In this document: positions 4,087 through 5,845 of the stretch, piece after piece
Layout of the letters: the number at the start of each line of letters is the position of its first letter
Numbering within the stretch: the first letter of the stretch is position 1
NCBI GenBank assembly: GCA_021809305.1
Contig: JAKBAF010000081.1
Location: 476 to 6,320, forward strand
From: a bacterium
GTDB taxonomy: Bacteria > Chlamydiota > Chlamydiia > Chlamydiales > JAFEGQ01
Length of the DNA: 5,845 nucleotides
Direction of reading: 5' to 3'
Translations under genes and position numbers: made by a program
The notes under the pieces: generated by a model
Told to the model about the DNA's origin: nothing
Database searches by the model: none
Seen by the model: only the letters and a program-made list of their open reading frames with translations

Positions 4087-5845
4087 ATGAAAGTAAAATA
4101 CAAGCTATGGGTCCTTCTTCTTCTCTGTGTAGCCACGCTCTCGGCTGGTCTCACTACAACCCCACTTAGTGCCGCCCCGCTCGTCGCAAGCTCATCCCTA
4201 CATGACTCTAATTCTGAGATACCAGTTGAGGTCACCCTGCTGCCCGAAATTGATGGGATCAAGGCGGGAGAGCCCTTCTGGATCGGCGTTCACTTTAAAC
4301 TTGGCCAAGGATGGCACGTCTACTGGAAGAATCCCGGTGAGATCGGATTTCCAACAAGTGTTGAATGGGAGCTGCCTGAAGGATTCACTTTAGGAGAGGT
4401 TCATTGGCCTGCGCCAAAAAAATTCACAGATCATGACATGATCGCCTTCGGCTATGAAGAGTCCTTGACCCTCCTTGCCGAAATTATCCCTCCAAAAGAT
4501 CTCACCCTTGGCAAGTCGGTCTCCGTAGGAGCCAATGTAAGCTGGCTCGCTTGTAAGGAGCTCTGCGTTCCCGGAAATCATACCGGCTCGCTCGATCTCA
4601 AGGTCATCGAAGGAGCCTCTCTTCCCCACCCCAAATGGGGTGGCGTAATTAAGTCGGCAAAAAGAGAGCTCCCCAAACAACTCATGGGAGTCTCGGCTGT
4701 GCACTCGGAGGGGACCTTCCTACTGGAGTTTGAGACTCCCCACCCAGGAACTACCTTTCAGAGTGGCTACTTCTTCCCAGAGGTTGAGGGGGTAATTGAT
4801 ACCCATGCTCCTCACCAATTAACCCAGACTCGCTCGCAGCTCTCTTTGGCCCTACCAGCCCTTACGGATGGAGGGGACTTTGGTGAGGGAGTGAGGGGGG
4901 TGCTCGTCCTCGTTGCCGATGCTACTGGGGTCCAGCACACCTTCTCGATCAACACTATTTTAGGAAGCGGGATGACACCCACCTCCTCATCAGCCTCAAT
5001 TGCGGAGGCCTTCTCACTTGGCACGCTGCTTCTCACACTCATTCTTGCCTTTGCGGGAGGCGCCATCCTCAATCTAATGCCCTGCGTTCTCCCAGTAATC
5101 TCCCTTAAGGTTCTAAGTTTTATTAACCTTGCAGGCTCTTCTCGGCGCGAGTCGATCCGCCACGGCCTCCTCTTCTCCTTCGGCGTTGTCGTCTCTTTCT
5201 GGGTTCTCGGCGCCCTTCTCCTTGTTTTGCGCGCCTATGGCGAGGTCATCGGATGGGGCTTTCAGCTTCAGGAGCCGGGCTTTGTTGCCTTCTTGATTAT
5301 GGCCCTCTTTCTCTTTGGCCTCAGCCTTCTTGGAGTCTTTGAGATTGGCACCTCCTTTGCTGCAGTTGGGGGTAAGGTTCAAGGCAAATCGGGTGCTGTC
5401 GGCGCTTTCTTAAGTGGCGTCCTTGCAACAATTGTCGCCACCCCCTGCACAGGCCCCCTCCTCGCCTCTGCCTTGGGCGTCGCCGTTGTCCTTCCCACAC
5501 CCCTTGCCATGCTCGTCTTTACCTCTTTAGCTCTTGGAATGGCCTCCCCCTACCTCCTTCTCTCCTTCTTTCCTAAGCTGATGCGATGGCTGCCAAAGCC
5601 CGGACCTTGGATGGTCACCTTTAAGCAGTTAATGGGCTTTCTCCTACTTGCCACGATACTTTGGCTCCTCTGGGTCTTTCATGCTGAGGTCCAGTCAGAT
5701 AATGGCTTGATTCTCCTGCTCGGAGCCCTCTTTCTACTCTCTATTGCTGGATGGGTCTACGGTCGCTTTGCCACACCTTTGCAGAGCCGCCGCACCCGCC
5801 TCTTTGCGCGAGTTGGCGCCTCGGCAATCCTTGTCTTTGCTGTCT
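4087..5845 (+). CDS. dsbD: Thiol:disulfide interchange protein DsbD, partial (3' end outside window)
   Basis: The frame runs unbroken for 586 codons to the window edge. A signal peptide is clear: a Lys-rich start, an apolar core at 7-22 and probable cleavage after Ala29 or Ala30. The periplasmic N-terminal domain (about 45-290) carries the cysteine pair C156-K-E-L-C160, likely the active pair that passes electrons to periplasmic partners. From about 311 a multi-helix membrane domain begins, with the two DsbD hallmark cysteines: C333 in NLMPCVLPVISLKV and C454 in ATPCTGPLLASALG. GMASPYLLLSFFP and the KPGPW...FKQLMGF block follow. At least seven helices are visible before the cut. Family members take electrons from cytoplasmic thioredoxin, relay them through the membrane cysteines and usually pass them to a C-terminal thioredoxin-like domain, which here would lie beyond 5845. 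The gene diverges from the tolQ operon, as I recall for CT595/CT596 in C. trachomatis. The compact CxxxC N-terminal type resembles ScsB-like members more than E. coli DsbD. Reduction of the disulfide-linked chlamydial envelope is a plausible use. Confidence 0.95.
   Translation, partial: MKVKYKLWVLLLLCVATLSAGLTTTPLSAAPLVASSSLHDSNSEIPVEVTLLPEIDGIKAGEPFWIGVHFKLGQGWHVYWKNPGEIGFPTSVEWELPEGFTLGEVHWPAPKKFTDHDMIAFGYEESLTLLAEIIPPKDLTLGKSVSVGANVSWLACKELCVPGNHTGSLDLKVIEGASLPHPKWGGVIKSAKRELPKQLMGVSAVHSEGTFLLEFETPHPGTTFQSGYFFPEVEGVIDTHAPHQLTQTRSQLSLALPALTDGGDFGEGVRGVLVLVADATGVQHTFSINTILGSGMTPTSSSASIAEAFSLGTLLLTLILAFAGGAILNLMPCVLPVISLKVLSFINLAGSSRRESIRHGLLFSFGVVVSFWVLGALLLVLRAYGEVIGWGFQLQEPGFVAFLIMALFLFGLSLLGVFEIGTSFAAVGGKVQGKSGAVGAFLSGVLATIVATPCTGPLLASALGVAVVLPTPLAMLVFTSLALGMASPYLLLSFFPKLMRWLPKPGPWMVTFKQLMGFLLLATILWLLWVFHAEVQSDNGLILLLGALFLLSIAGWVYGRFATPLQSRRTRLFARVGASAILVFAV

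Noticed and set aside
4390..5382. Minus-strand frames opposite dsbD (4390-4704, 4812-5072, 5113-5382)
   Set aside because: dsbD is read without interruption on the plus strand with all family motifs; the opposite readings show no domains and have skewed composition.

Overview
The window looks like chromosomal DNA from an environmental, amoeba- or animal-associated member of the Chlamydiae. Two things suggest this. First, a thiol-disulfide transporter gene (dsbD) lies next to, and divergent from, a tolQ/exbB - tolR/exbD - TonB/TolA-like cluster. As I remember it, this matches the order of CT595 to CT598 in Chlamydia trachomatis. Second, there is a long gene starting with a eukaryotic-type F-box, a class expanded in amoeba-infecting chlamydiae. 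Base composition by eye is close to even GC:AT, which is high for a chlamydia. The assignment is inference from gene content and needs a phylogeny.

Layout. Positions 1-170 hold no gene I can support; they contain a perfect 11-bp inverted repeat (36-61) and a weak promoter candidate. 171-1661 (+) encodes a 496-residue F-box protein whose remaining length reads like a degenerate beta-propeller. 1658-2017 (-) is a 119-residue membrane protein of unknown role, convergent with the F-box gene; the two stop codons share a CTAG palindrome. 2071-3966 (-) is a tightly packed three-gene unit, in transcription order tolQ/exbB, tolR/exbD and a TonB/TolA-like gene. The first two overlap by 4 bases and the last two by 56. 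3967-4086 is the divergent regulatory gap. 4087-5845 (+) is dsbD, open at the window edge.

How they work together. TolQ and TolR homologues form an inner-membrane proton channel and stator that energises a periplasm-spanning TolA/TonB-like protein. The third gene has the right layout for that partner: one N-terminal membrane anchor, a Pro/Lys/Ala-rich spacer and a TonB-C-like end. The usual outer-membrane-side partners, TolB and Pal, are not in the window; the gene after the TonB/TolA-like gene is the unrelated small membrane protein. DsbD would bring reducing power from the cytoplasm to the periplasm, which matters in chlamydiae because their envelope is cross-linked by disulfides. The F-box protein is a candidate secreted effector that could dock on host SCF ubiquitin ligases through Skp1. 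It sits directly beside core envelope genes rather than in an obvious mobile island; no transposase, integrase, tRNA, rRNA or CRISPR array was seen.
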